Under the pieces are notes generated by a model. That model did not search any database, had not been told where the DNA came from, and saw only the letters and a program-made list of their open reading frames with translations. From NCBI GenBank assembly GCA_029204225.1, contig CM055095.1:50726841-50790840 (forward strand): a DNA stretch of 64,000 nucleotides. The letters are read 5' to 3'. Shown piece after piece: positions 1 to 11,867 of this stretch. Both the position numbers and the translations under genes were made by a program. This DNA is from Diphasiastrum complanatum. Lineage: Eukaryota > Streptophyta > Lycopodiopsida > Lycopodiales > Lycopodiaceae. Each line of letters opens with the position of its first letter. Within the stretch, counting starts at the first letter, position 1.

Positions 1-89
1 TCTCTCTCTCTGTCTTAGAGGAGGGAGCCCAACCTCTTCTCTCTTGATTGATAGCTAGATCTTGGTGCCTTGACTCTTGTTTTCCTACA
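1..89 (+). repeat. 3' end of the 5' LTR of copia A
   Basis: The sequence matches the last ~100 bases of the LTR ending at 6272, sharing the GAGGAGGG block, GATTGATAGCTAGATCTTGG and the terminal TTTTCCTACA. It ends in CA directly before the primer site. The start of the LTR lies left of the window. Confidence 0.9.
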
Positions 90-107
90 TGGTATCAGAG
101 CTACCGG
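90..107 (+). other. Primer-binding site of copia A
   Basis: TGGTATCAGAGCTACCGG begins directly after the LTR terminus. TGGTATCAGAGC is the usual copia primer site, complementary to the 3' end of initiator methionine tRNA, and sets the element's direction as plus. Confidence 0.9.
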
Positions 108-645
108 ATCTGCAACAAGCTTGTATGTTGGCGCCCTACCAGAAGAGGAACTACTCTACTTTTTGTTCTGAAATTTTAGCATCCCGCTGATTGTGAGTTC
201 CTGCAGGCCTTCATGCAAGAACATGCAAGCATAAAATCACTTCGAGGCTTGATGAAACAAGATCTTGAGCAATCGGCTGTTTGGAGACATGTGATCCAGA
301 TCTGTATGTGGCTGTGGCAGCAAGCTACAAAATTCAACAAGATCATCAACATGCATTAAAAAACACTTTAGAAAGTGTATGGATAGATGTGCAATGATCT
401 GCACAATTTGGATCTCCAAATGATTAAGGATTATGATCCTAGAAAATGGCAGATTGGATCTATAATTCAGGACAGCAAGAAGAACACTTTAAAGTATGGA
501 AAGAATTAAATGCAATGAACATAAATGGAAGAGACAATACCATCGAGACATCAAGAACACGAATGTAGGGAAGGGGGAGGCTCTCCACCCTCTCCAATCG
601 ATTTCTCCACCAGAAATGATCTCTCTTGGATCCTCGATGGAGGAG

Positions 646-1052
646 TGGAGAACCCCTTTTATAATTTTTGTTGAGAATTAAGGTTACATTGCATGGTAGT
701 AGGTGGATGAGTCAAGTAGAGTTCCTTTAGGTGTTTGCATGCATTCTCTCCATGCATGAGTCCCAAGGACCCACAAATTTCACCTAGAGAGAGATTAAGA
801 ATGTTAGTACCCAAGTAGACTCTTGCATGTCAAGAGTTTGGACCCTACTTGAAATAATTAACTTAGGACCTTAGGAACCTAAGTAACCAAATCTATTTTT
901 AACTACCTTGGAGTTGCCAACATCTTGCAAGAAGGGTCTCCAACTTAAAATATACCTTGACTCTCGATTTTTATGTTTTCTATTTTTTATTTCTTTTACA
1001 TGGTGAACAAAATAACTAGGGGAATTTTTGTGAATGCTCACAAATGATAACA
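646..1052 (-). repeat. 3' LTR of copia B
   Basis: It begins on the minus strand with TGTTATCATTTGTGAGC and ends with CA at 646. It aligns with 2890-3255 but is about 40 bp longer because of a block around 738-780. The polypurine tract on the minus strand abuts it. Confidence 0.85.
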
Positions 1053-1084
1053 CTCCCCCTTAAGTTGCACAAAAATTTCAACAC

Positions 1085-2888
1085 TTATCCAATTCCTATG
1101 GAAAGAAATGGTACTTCACCATGCTTTTGAATTTCGGATGGATTTATGCTAGAAGGACTAGCATCTTCTGGAGGTGTAGAGATTGTCTCTACTAAGTAAG
1201 CAACTGCATGAGGATAGATGATATCTTCATCCTCCGACTCTTTTGAATTCTCAAAAGAGTATTGCCTTCTTCTTTCTTGCATGTGCCTGATAATGATGTG
1301 ATCATCATAGGCATTCACTTCCTCCTGATTGAGTAGATTTGGCCTCTGTAAGGAATAGTCTTCAGTTGCATCAAAGGTTTCTTCAACTTCAGATTTGATG
1401 TCAAAAGCTCCCCCTGAAGGATTGCTCTCTTTCATAAATGATTGTTGATGCAAAGGCTCCAACATTCGGACCTCAGCACTTTTGGATGCTGCCACATGCA
1501 ACTCAGGTACTGGCTCAGGAATTGTCATCTCAGGAACTCTCTCTGGCTCTGACACTGGTTCTTGGCAATCTACATCCTTACTTGGCTGCATCACTAGTTG
1601 AACTACACTTGCATCTGTTTGCACCTGCAAGAAAGGATCATATTCTAGCAAGGCATTTTCTAAGTCCAAGATTACTTGTTCATGGTAACTTGGCTTGTCG
1701 ACATCTGCTATTCTGAAGCTGTTTTCATCCTGCTCTAGATTGGACAAAAAATCATCAATAGTTTGTTGAAACTCCCCCTCAAGGTGAGCTTCTGGAATCA
1801 TTTCCTTCATTATAGAAGGTAGCTGCAGGTCTTCAGGAACCTGCATGCAATATTTCTCCACAATGGGAGACAAATTAATAGGCACATACATAGACACTAA
1901 TTTCTCAATATCATTCTGCATGCACTTGGTGGAGGTTTGTGCAATATAGGCATAGTTGTATTCAGGTTCTTGATGATAAGAACACTCGGGCTTCTCATCT
2001 GGAAAGCTCTTTCCTGGTTGTCTGCTTCTATCAGCTACATCTGTAATTGCATGTGTTTCTGTTTCTTGTTGTTTACCTTTGAAAACATTTTTGAAGCTAT
2101 CTTGTGGCCTCTTGTCACAAAATGCTGCTGCATGTCCTGTCTTTTTAAAAAATTTACAAGAGATATAAGGATTGAAGAAACAAGAATTTTTAGAATGTCC
2201 AACTTTATCACAGTGTTGACATTTGTTGTCCTTGCCCTTGCCTTTTTGTTTGTTGTTTTGCTTTTGGCCTGCATAAAATGCCTGGTGTAGAGAATCCTCC
2301 TTTTGCTTGGATCCTTTAGCTTTAGCTGTGTCATCATGAATATGGAACTCCTCTTCTCTTCAGCTCCTCTCGAAGTAAAGCTACTTTAGCTTTTTTATAA
2401 GTCATATTTGCCTGCATGGTGATGGATGTCTTGAAATTCCTGTAAGAGACTGGAAGACCTCTCAACAGGATAATCAGCTTTTTCTTCTCCGGAATTACAT
2501 GCTCAAGTCCTGCAAATTCTAAATGAAGAAACAACTTTTCCAAAGACTCAATGTAATCACTTACAAGATTTTCTCATGTCCATCTATGAGCATAAAGTTG
2601 ATCAGTGAAAAAACAAATGTCTTGAAGAGAAGGATGCTCAAAATCTGTCCCGATAGCATCAAGATCAGAAGCTTTATTCATACTTGGATATGCAAGCTCT
2701 ATCTTCAGGGATAGAGATAAACCTATTACGCCAATAGCCTTGCTATTAGCAATCCTCCACTGATCACACTCAGCTTTATTACCATCCATTAGAGTTGGTT
2801 CAGGATATAACTTAGTAGCTATTTCCCAACACCCTGGATGTTGCTGGAGTTGATATTCTATCTCTCTAACCCATGCATGATAGTTGGA
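1085..2888 (-). pseudogene. Gag of copia B with two zinc knuckles and a long acidic C-terminal extension
   Basis: Read on the minus strand, the gag-like core starts right at the LTR edge (NYHAWVREIEYQL near 2885-2845). It runs through a UBN2-type gag region (to about 2345), then a basic stretch and two zinc knuckles. The first is canonical, CQHCDKVGHSKNSC (about 2231-2190). The second is degenerate, CKFFKKTGHAAAFC. The frame then stays open for about 280 more codons to a stop at 1085. This extension is acidic and rich in Pro, Glu and Ser and matches no protease or integrase motif I know. A stop near 2574 and a frameshift near 2345 break the N-terminal half. Gag packages element RNA. The role of the extension is unknown. 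Confidence 0.7.
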
Positions 2889-2889
2889 G

Positions 2890-3255
2890 TGGAGAGCCCC
2901 TTTTATAATTTTTGTTGAGAATCAAGGTTACATTGCATGGTAGTAGGTGGATGAGTCAAGTAGAGTTCCTCTAGGTGTTTGCATGCACCTAGAGAGATTA
3001 AAAATGTTAGGACCCAAGTAGACTCTTGCATGTCAAGAGTTTGGACCCAAGTTAAAATAATTAACTTAGAACCTTAGGAACCTAAGTAGTTAAATTAATT
3101 TTTAACTACCTTGGAGTTGCCAACATCTTGCAAGAAGGGTCTCCAACTTAAAATATACCTTGACTCTCGATTTTTATGTTTTCTATTTTTTATTTCTTTT
3201 GCATGGTGAACAAAATAAGTAGGGGAATTTTTGTGAATGCTTACAAATGATAACA
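2890..3255 (-). repeat. 5' LTR of copia B
   Basis: Direct repeat of 646-1052 in the same orientation, ending TAACA at 3255 and followed by GGAGGAG. On the minus strand it leads straight into gag codons without a recognisable primer site. Confidence 0.85.
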
Positions 3256-3791
3256 GGAGGAGCAATTTTTGGTGCCCAAAAATCAGCATCTCAAATCTGA
3301 TTTTCTTGCAGCCAGTTTTCAGCAAGTTTTGTTTGGAGGAGGCGCTCAAAAATCTGCTTCTGATTTGGGGTTTTGGAGCCTTCTTACCTTGCTGTTTTTT
3401 TCAGGCTTGTAGTTGTGAAGGAGGGCGCCCAATATTCAGCATACCCTATTGTGAGTTAGGGCAAATTTGTGGCTGGAAAATTGCAGATTTCCAGCAAGCA
3501 GTAGGGCGCTTTTAACAACCCTATTGAAGTGTGTGTTAATCACACTATTTGGCTTCCTAATTGGGTTTCGGTGTAGGCTTCATTCGAAGCTAACCTAATT
3601 TTCAAGAAGCTGGTTTTTTTGTGCAGAAAGTCATCCATCTATCCATTATCTTTTGGGCACTTTGGTTGCAGATTGGAAGACATCTGGTGCTCCTATTTTC
3701 AGCTTATTGTTTGCTGCAAATTTTTGAGTAGATTTGGTTGTGGAAAGGCTCTCTTTCCTATTTACTACAAGCTGAAATTCTGTTGGAGGTA

Positions 3792-5500
3792 ATGGCTAAA
3801 GAATCGGAAGCTATCGGTTCTTTGTTTAGTGAAGATCAGTTGGATGGCACAAACTACTCCTTCTGTAGTTACATGATGAAGAATCTTCTCATAGCGAAAG
3901 GGCTATGGGATTTGGTCAATGGTGATGAGAAAAGGCCTCCTCCTTTGGCACCTTCTACACCTCGTGGATCATCATCATCAACATCATCTTCTACATCTTT
4001 GGAAGAACAAAAGAAGTGGGATAGAAGGGATGCACAAGCACATTCTATGGTTGCTCTTGCTGTGAAAAGATCTATCTTACCTCATATTAGGTCTTGTAAG
4101 ACATCTAAAAGTGCGTGGGATACACTTTATACTATGTATACGGTCAAAAATCCAGCAAGAGTGGTGTATCTTAGAAATCAACTTTCTTTGTTGAAGATGC
4201 AAGAAGGGGATCAAGTGACCAATCACTTGACGAAGATCAAGGATCTTCGTGAGGAGCTTCTCAATATTGATGAGATAATTGAGGATGCTCAATTTGTTTT
4301 CATTACTCTCAACTCATTACCTTCCTCTTATCTTCCATTTGTTTCATCTTTGAGTATCTCTCTTAGGGGACATCAACTCTCCTTTGTTGAACTTGTTGGG
4401 CTGCTTCTTCAAGAGGAGCAAACGAGACAAAATTTTGCCGGTGACACTCAACAAGATCAAGCTTTCTTCACGAAAGGCAAGGGCAAAGGCAAGTCAAAAG
4501 GAAAGGGGAGGCCTCCTTCCAAGGATGAGGAAAAGCCCATTGGAGGTCAAAATGTCAACACTCAAAAGAAGAAAGGGAAGTGTCATTATTGCAAGAAGTA
4601 TGGGCACTTCATCAAGGATTGTAAGAAGAAGCTTGCGAAAGAGGAGAGTAAAGGAATTGATACTAGTGCTTCACTTGCTACTTTGGAGCAAGAGTTTGAA
4701 GCTATTGGTGATCTCTTCAACCAAGACTATGCTTTTGTGTCTAATACTGCTTCTACTAGTACTTCTACATCTATGAGGAATTCAGGTTCTGTTTTGCAAG
4801 TTGCTGATTTTCAGCCCATTGAATGGGTGATTGATAGTGGCGCTACTCGTCATATGACTTCTCGCAAAGAAGCATTCATTAAATTAGTGAAAGTGCAAAA
4901 TGGAAGCAAGGTACAATGTGCGATAATGCATCTTATTTAGTTCATGGAATTGGAATTGTAGCCATCATTCTCCCTAATGGTGAAGAAAATTACATTAAGA
5001 ATGTGCTTTATGTTCCGGCAATCAAGAAGAATCTTCTTTCGGTTTCAACTACGTTGAAACAAGGACTAGTTGTTGAGTTCAAAGAAGATAAGTGTCTTGT
5101 CAAGGATCCTAAAAGATCTCTCTTGATTATTGTTTCGGGAACAATACCTATGAGCGATGATCCCTCTACATGTCTTGTTGCTTCTACATCACAATCATTG
5201 GAGTTGGCTGAATTGTGGCACGCAAGGTTTGGACATCTCAACTTTGCAAGTTTGAAGAAGCTGAAGACTTTTAATATGGTAGAAGATATTCCTACTATTG
5301 AGCAACCGGAAGGGCATGTATGCTAGGCGTGCATACTGGGAAAGTTTCAAAGGAAACCTTTTCCAACTGATGGAACTATAAGGGTTCTTGATAAATTTGA
5401 TTTGGTTCATAGTGATGTTTGTGGTCCAATGAGGATTGAATCCATTGGAAAGTGCATCTATTTTGTGACTTTTATTGATGACTTTTCCCGTTTTACACGA
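3792..5500 (+). pseudogene. Copia A gag-protease-integrase (N-terminal part), frameshifted
   Basis: The ATG at 3792 (MAKESEAIGSLF) is the natural gag start; an upstream in-frame ATG at 3738 is less typical. Gag (UBN2-like) covers roughly the first 240 residues. A Lys/Gly-rich linker, the zinc knuckle CHYCKKYGHFIKDC (about 4591-4632) and the aspartic protease motif WVIDSGATRHMT (about 4827-4862) follow. A frameshift near 4910 moves the rest to another frame (4916-5326), which carries the GAG-pre-integrase motif ELWHARFGHLN. A TAG at 5324-5326 interrupts it. The integrase core then begins (DLVHSDVCGPM, FVTFIDDFSRF) and breaks off near 5500. The element cannot make a working polyprotein. Confidence 0.88.
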
Positions 5501-5518
5501 TATTTTCAGCCACAACGG

Positions 5519-5826
5519 AGTGTTTATGGCTGAGAAGATTACTTGTTGACATAAAGTTCGGCGAGCCCTCAGCCACTCTTATCTTGAGTGAGAGTCAGAG
5601 TGCTATTGCCGTTGCACGGAATCCTATTTTTCATGCGAGGACGAAGCACATCGAGATCCATTATCACTTTGTTCAGGAGAGACTTCATGATGGTGACATT
5701 TTACTTGAGTATTGTCCTATAGAGGATAAAATTGCGGACCTCTTCACTAAGGCGTTGCCTAGAGTCAGATTTGAAGCTTTATGCAAAGCTTTAAATTTAA
5801 TACCACGTGGTGGCTTTATTACATAG
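5519..5826 (+). pseudogene. Copia A RNase H C-terminal tail
   Basis: The frame encodes the end of a copia RNase H: NPIFHARTKHIEIHYHF, then ADLFTKALPR, then a stop at 5824-5826. It joins abruptly to integrase codons near 5500-5520, so the C-terminal integrase, all of RT and most of RNase H have been deleted. The 3' LTR follows 38 bases later. Confidence 0.85.
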
Positions 5827-5864
5827 TGAAGATTTCAGTTTTTTGCATTGTCATTTAAGGAGGG

Positions 5865-6272
5865 TGTTAGAAATAAACGACTATGCTAAAGTTATTCCAT
5901 AGGTTACTTTGACCCAAAAGGTCGAGATTTGTGTAACCATGGGTATTTAGTTATTTAGGCCATGTTAAGTTTGTCTTAATTTGTGATGGACCCAATTTTG
6001 GTCATGTACTGACTCGTGGGTCCTTAGAGGTCTTATTTGGTTTAGGGGCCCTATCTTGACTTTTGGGGGTGCCCTACATTCACTAAGTAGGTATAGTACA
6101 TATTGGCTTATTGTGTCACATTTTTCAGTTTTGGCTAAGCATTGCTCTTCATTACTTGTGTTGCTGTTTTCTCTCTCTCTCTTAGAGGAGGGCGCCCAGC
6201 CTCTTCTCTCTTGTATCTTGTGGAGATTGATTGATAGCTAGATCTTGGTGCCTTGACTCTTGTTTTCCTACA
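5865..6272 (+). repeat. 3' LTR of copia A
   Basis: A 408-bp segment starting TGTTAGAAATAAACG after the purine tract AAGGAGGG and ending TTTTCCTACA. Its last ~100 bp match 1-89. A pyrimidine run (6171-6182) lies in the downstream half. Confidence 0.9.
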
Positions 6273-6982
6273 CTGGCAACCTCAACACTAAAAGTCTGTG
6301 GAGCCAGAACAGGTGAAGCACGAATCCGATTGGAGATATAACTGCTGATAAAAGAATGAGTACTGCCCGTGTCAACCAAGGCAATATACTCTCGCCCAGT
6401 AATGTGCACACATAACCGAATAGAGCGAGGACTTGGATGCCCTGCCCAAGTAGCATAAGCAAGTTGAGCATGGCAAGTAGCGGGAAGTGTCTCAATAGAA
6501 GTCTCCGAAGCAGGGTTAGGCTCATCAAGTATCTGGATATAAATATCAGACTCATCGGCATCCACGCCCTCATGATGGAAAACTGCAGTAGGAGCAGAAA
6601 GAGGCTGACGACAATTACGGGCAAGTTGATCAAGACTCTTACAACGAAAACAAAGAAGCTTTTGCTGAATCTCAGCGAACTCTGTGGCCGTGTAACGACG
6701 GACAAAAGCAGGTCGAGGTATAGAAGGGTGTGATGAAGAAGAAGGTATAACAGAAGAAGAGGTAGGTGAAGAAATAACAGAAGCAGAAGGGGCAGGTATG
6801 CCAGTAAGACGAGGACGGAAAAAGCGAGTAAAGAAAGAAGTCTCAGGATACTTATGCTGTAATGTAGTAGCAAGTGATAATAGCATCAGAAAGTGAGAGA
6901 GGTCGAAAAGACGCAACATCATAGCATAGTGGACCCCAAAGTCCAACGATATAGTGGAAAATAAGCTCAATAAGTTGTACAT
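6273..6982 (-). pseudogene. Ty3/gypsy gag-protease remnant
   Basis: On the minus strand a Ser/Pro-rich gag linker leads to the zinc knuckle CFRCKSLDQLARNC (about 6654-6613). The protease motif IALVDTGSTHSFIS (about 6386-6345) follows, as in plant Ty3/gypsy polyproteins. The reading frame is cut at 6272 by the copia A LTR. The RT half would lie left of the window. The whole stretch may be inside an intron of the STELLO-like gene. Confidence 0.8.
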
Positions 6983-7294
6983 CCGTAAAGGGATAAGATA
7001 ACTTCGTAAATTGATCTGTCAGAATCTACCTCAGTCATTTCAACATATGTATAGAAAATGAAAAAGGGCCACTGAGGTTCACAGCGAGCTAAATCACTTG
7101 TCGGAATAAGGCTGCGAAGGTTTTTTCATCGGTTCATCAAGGATTATATGGTAATTGCATTACCCTTGACAAATGTCCTCAAAAGGGCGAAAAGAACTAG
7201 CCGACACAATAAATTCAGTTCTCCAGTTACTTGGACTGAAGAGATGAATTAGAGTTATGAGAACCTCAAATACTGTGTGTCTACAACACCTATT

Positions 7295-7796
7295 CTACAC
7301 ATAGTCGATCCTAACAGGCCGTTTGTGCTTTCCAAATTTACCATAGGGAAATCACTTTGCCTTGTTTCCACCTTTAGCCTCTGCAGCAAATTAGAGTTAA
7401 TAAAATAGTGTGTAGAACCGTCCTCAAATAAAACTGTTATGGCTTGGCCACCAACGCCCCTTTTATCCGAATTAGGTCATGGCGGCCAAAAACTGCCGTA
7501 TTAAAGCAACAATGCTCACATATAGAATTATTAGCAAAGGAAAGATCAATACTTGTTATGCTAGAGTTACCTGGCATTTTAAAAGAAGTCCCTTTAGTCT
7601 GCCTCTGTTTCTTCAAGCATTCCTTGCCACATGACCGTTCCATGCAATTAAAGCACATATTGTCGCTTCTAGCTTTTGCAAAGGTGTCTTGGTCCATGGT
7701 TTGGGAGCCACCTCCTGTGACAAGAACCGGGCTTCTTTTAAGGTTTGCATGTGAAGGAAAATTCGTAGAGGAATAGAGAAATGTCAATGTCAGCAC
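7295..7796 (-). pseudogene. Second, older gypsy gag-protease remnant
   Basis: The minus strand encodes a zinc-knuckle-like stretch MCFNCMERSCGKECLKK (about 7660-7610), then a protease-like TVLFEDGSTHYFINSN (about 7435-7385) after a frameshift near 7440. The protease Asp-Ser/Thr-Gly motif is altered. It has the same domain order as 6273-6982 but is more decayed and not a close copy. The flanking stretch 6983-7294 holds nothing I can identify. Confidence 0.6.
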
Positions 7797-8180
7797 ATAG
7801 GATGTGCATTAAGGAAAAAAGTAGTTGCTAGTTAAAAAACTAGATAAAAGTTTGGTATGCTTTTGAGTTTTCAGTAGCTCAGTATTGAATTATAGGTTCT
7901 CTTTTTGTGTAACGAGGAGGTACAAGGAAAATAAAGCTACTGAAATGAAAAAAACAGTCACCTTTATTTCCAGACATTGAGAGCAGTTATTTCGATTAAA
8001 TGTTCCCCATAAATGGGTATCTTGATTGGTATCAAAAGGGCAGGAAACATTGAAGTAGTACCGATCATTGTGAAATGAGTTGGTAAATCATTCTTCTTCC
8101 TTTTTACAAAGTTACTTGCTTTCACTGAAGTATCTTCAGCAGACATGGATTCCAGATTTTGTTGGTGTTTTCTATTGCAG

Positions 8181-9391
8181 AGCACTTCCAGGCATATTTG
8201 AAAGGTTTCCAGGTGCAGAAGGGTACCTTATTATCAGTGATGATGCTGTTTTAGACTATTGGAACTTATTGGGCGCAAATAGTTCTAAACTTTGGAATCT
8301 CCACAAGGTAAAGTTTAGCATGTAGCTATCAAATTTCTCATTCTTGTCTTTTTCTGCTGTTACTGTATCTTGATGCTTCGCTGTCCTGTCTGATATGTAT
8401 AATATACAATCCTAAGAAATTCCATCTAGCAAACAGATTCAAGTTGATCATGGTATTTCAGCCCTTGTAGTTTTGAGGATCTCAAGGCTCATCATATCCA
8501 TCATGTTTGCTCGCACTTTGGCCAGCATCTTATAATTGTGGAATACCCTTCTACTTGATACAGAATTTTGAGACTAGAATCTGTTTCAGTAGAAAGATCT
8601 TGAAAAAGAGAGAAAGGTTTGTAGTTCATGGATATTGAAGACGGAATGTTGAAATACAAGACAAAAGGTTTTGGATGGTATTTTTTCATTCAAAATGATA
8701 AGGGGGCCTTCATTTTAAGCCCTGGATTTGAATGCAATAATTAATTGGTAGGAACAGCATCATCTAGATTAGGTTCCAAATTTTATATCAGAATATCAAA
8801 TCTTACTGATAATGTTGGATAGTTTCTTATTGTTTAAAAGCAATGCTGCAAAATCTGGGTTGATCTTCCAGAAAGTCCATCTGACTTCCTTTTATTATTT
8901 GAATTATCCAGGTTCAGGATTTATGGCGAGTGGTTAGCTATAATGACACAGGACCTGCATGGTACTTGCAAAATAGAATGAAGAAAAGTTTTAAAAAGGC
9001 TACTAGTAGCCTGTCAGGAAAATTCAAGACAATTTACAGAGAGACTATGGATGATGAACATTTTGTTGTTTGTAACCCACCAGTTTTTTACATTCCTCAA
9101 AGGTATGTCTGGAACTTTGTAGAGTTGGTGAATGTTGGCGCAAAATCAAAACTGGGGCATCAACTGGCGATGCCATTGTTTACTTTAGCTTTGGATAGAC
9201 CTGAAGCTTATGATGCTGAAGCTTTACGTGAGGTTTGCAACAGTGTTGGAAATGATGAAAAGGCTTCCACTGCTTTGTACTCAACCGACTGTCAACTTAC
9301 ATATAAAACAAACTCAACTAGTGAATACGAACTCCAGAGAATCTTAAAGGCTATGTCTTTAAGTGACCCGCTTTTATCTGCAATGTTGTAG
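8181..9391 (+). CDS. STELLO-like glycosyltransferase-family protein, last two exons
   Basis: Two exons are clear. Exon 8181-8307 follows the acceptor TTTCTATTGCAG and ends ACAAG|GTAAAG. Exon 8912-9391 follows TTATCCAG and ends in TAG. They join in frame (LHK|VQDLW). Residues such as GAEGYLIISDDAVLDYWNLL, VCNPPVFYIPQRYV and DPLLSAML match the C-terminal region of plant STELLO proteins (DUF288 family). These Golgi membrane proteins resemble glycosyltransferases and help assemble cellulose synthase complexes. The C-terminus is complete. Upstream exons are not found between 6983 and 8180, so they lie further left, beyond the retrotransposons, or are lost. The 604-bp intron holds no recognised feature. 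Family assignment is by recalled similarity and fairly firm; activity is inferred. Confidence 0.75.
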
Positions 9392-9498
9392 TAAAAGATA
9401 TTGATGGTACAACTTTTTACCTAGTGTTTCCATTGAGTTAGAATTTTTGTGAGATATGTAAAGATTATATATAATGTTCAATTCTTATCTTAGAAAAT

Positions 9499-9523
9499 GT
9501 GTGTGTGTGTGTGTGTTCTCTCT

Positions 9524-9576
<53 letters not shown>
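9499..9576. repeat. (GT)n-(CT)n microsatellite
   Basis: About 18 bases of TG repeat run directly into about 60 bases of CT repeat, roughly 110 bp after the STELLO-like stop codon, probably in the 3' UTR or just past it. Confidence 0.95.
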
Positions 9577-9579
<3 letters not shown>

Positions 9580-11867
9580 GACTGCACATTGAAGGTCACA
9601 AGTTTCTTTTGGTTTGGGCTTTATCTAAGACAGCAAGCGCATCATATGCCAGGGTCGAAATATTTCTCTCAGTTGAATCCAGCCAGTCTATTGACTGCTT
9701 TGCTTGTTGAGTTTTTTCTGGATTTGATGCATGTTGATGCATTGTCTTTTTGTTTTCCCTTCCCATGTGAATCGAACTCCAGACATGAAGGGAGTCGAAT
9801 GCAAATGTATACTTGGGCTATCAAGTTCCAATCTTTTCAGTTGTCTCAGCAGTATGGATGTTTGAACGATTTGAGAAGTGTAGAATGCCTCGTTTTTTTG
9901 TTTTTGAAAGGCCTGTGGAGATCATGAACTGGAGTTTGTTAGACCCCAAATCCCACAGGATCTGTAGGTTGTGCCATTCTTCACCATAATTAGGCTCACT
10001 GCTATAGCAACCACTTGCCATGGCGACAAACAGTCTGAAGGGTATGCTAGTGAAACTTTGATGGTGCTGAGTGTTTCCCAAATCACAGGTGACAGGACAC
10101 TATGCCAATGAACAAGAATGCCGTTTGTGCTATTTTTGCTCCTTAATTGTACACTTTTCTGAATGCCTTTAGAAAGTGTGATAGTACTTACTCTTACCAG
10201 AAACTTTTCTATGTAACATGCTTGTATCAGATAAAAGCTATCTGGTTTGTTGTGAGAGTTTAAGGCTTTTTACTTACTGTGCCAGGTGCAAATCTCAATA
10301 TAGAGCACTTTTTAATTATTGGCTGTATCCTTTTCCAAGTACCCTAATGCCTCTTGCTCTAGCATCAGTTAAAGATATCTTGGAATTACATGAGAATCAG
10401 TGTTAGGAACATTTGTGGAAAATGAGTTTTTTCTGGTGTTAAGAATAGTAACATAAAATTCTAGCTTTTTCCACACAAATCATGAAGAGCATTTCCAGAT
10501 AAACACAACCTACAGATGTAAACTCCATATCCAACAACACAACTTCTGACAAATTCTTCAAAAATTAATGCAATAAACACTATATACATGCGCATCAGAC
10601 TTCATATTCTTCATGCACTGCCATCCTTTGTTACCATGTTCTTTGCTTGTTCAAAGACTTTAATAGGCCTCTTCCAATAACTCTTCAATGGGCAGTACCC
10701 TTCCTTCACCATCAAACAAATTCATATTCCTTAGTTTTGAGAACTAAAACAAGAGAACTTCGTAGAGTAGTCAATCAAGCTCTCTGAGAAGACAATGACT
10801 TTCCAACAGGTACACATGCATATCCTCCCTAGATCAAGTAGTTTAACCTTTTCCATAATTTAGTGACACTCATGAAGTGAGTGCCCCACAAATTCAGGCT
10901 TATCTAAAAATGGAGCATAACTATTTTTCAACCTCATCAACACTGTAAGGTTCTTGTGGTAGCACAATTTCCTCACTTTAGATAGTGGCAGACCTGTCCA
11001 ACCAGCTCTGCCAATTATGTTTCATTTTCTGGTTTAAATAATACCAGTTTAAGTTATTATTCCACCTCTCACAACTGAATAAGCATCCTCATAGGAGAAA
11101 CTCACTAATCATTTGCCATTCTTTGAAACACCAAATTCACACACCCAATCACTCCACAAGCACAAAACCAATTTAACATAATTGGCCTGATTTGCATGGA
11201 TTCCAAACACCTTATTGCTTCTTAGGGTTTCCTCTCTGTCCCTGCAAAGAGCTGGCCCACCTATTAGGACTCTCAGAATTTAGCAAGAAAGGGCTCCTAT
11301 ACAATTCAGCTCTCTCAAATAAAATGCATTGCACCAAACACATGATACCTCAAACGTTGTCAACATGATGCACCAACCTTCTTGTAATCCAAATTCCCTT
11401 AAACTTGAAGTCACATCACATGCCAGCCAATCTTCCAATGAAACTTCTCCCCATTTAACCTAACAGCCAACATTCACAACAATCTTCTTCATTTTCAACA
11501 GCACCAAAATGCTCATTCATAAGAATTTGAAATTTTTTCTTGTACACTTCAGGCTAAAGCCCAAGAAATAAAATAGTGGAAACCTACAAAAAATGCTACA
11601 AGGTTTGAAGTAGAAACCAAGAAGCTGTTAAAAATCAATTTTATCTTAAAAAAAGATTGGTATGGTAAAAGTAAAAGGGTTTGGTAGATCTGGTGCTCTT
11701 TGTAGATGACATGCCAAAATATGGTAAATCCCCGCATTTAATATGGCAGTTCTAGTTTTTTAATATGAAAAATTGCCTAGATTGGCAAATCTAGCGATGT
11801 TAAACCAAGTAGATATGTACAATGATGGGTCCCACGCCATAGTGGCACGTGGGAATGTACACTAGAG
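9577..11867. other. Intergenic stretch without recognised genes
   Basis: Both strands hold only short open frames with no motif I recognise. The left part may contain the 3' UTR of the STELLO-like gene. No terminal repeats, primer sites or tandem repeats were noticed. It ends at the first LTR of copia C. Confidence 0.5.

Larger units (their letters stand above)
646..3255 (-). mobile_element. Nested non-autonomous copia element B (gag only)
   Basis: Two similar direct repeats (646-1052 and 2890-3255) flank an internal region read on the minus strand. A purine-rich tract lies next to the left repeat (1053-1061 on the reverse strand), which makes the left repeat the 3' LTR. The 7-bp direct repeat GGAGGAG lies on both sides (639-645 and 3256-3262) and is the likely target duplication. 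The internal region has gag but no protease, integrase, RT or RNase H. No primer site is visible between the right LTR and the gag codons, so the leader appears deleted. The element sits in the leader of copia A. Confidence 0.85.
1..6272 (+). mobile_element. Ty1/copia retrotransposon A, deleted, cut by window edge
   Basis: The 3' end of a 5' LTR (1-89) is followed by a primer site (90-107), a long leader, gag-protease, the start of integrase, an RNase H tail and a complete 3' LTR (5865-6272). Most of integrase and all of RT are missing, so the copy is non-autonomous. A second copia element (646-3255) is nested in the leader in the opposite direction. The two LTR ends differ: the left one lacks about 13 bp present in the right one, and there are substitutions, so the insertion is not recent. 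The right end cuts into a gypsy gag-protease remnant (6273-6982). The left target duplication is outside the window. Confidence 0.9.

Noticed and set aside
6268-6873. 201-codon Leu-rich minus-strand frame
   Set aside because: It is the out-of-frame reading of the gypsy gag-protease remnant at 6273-6982.
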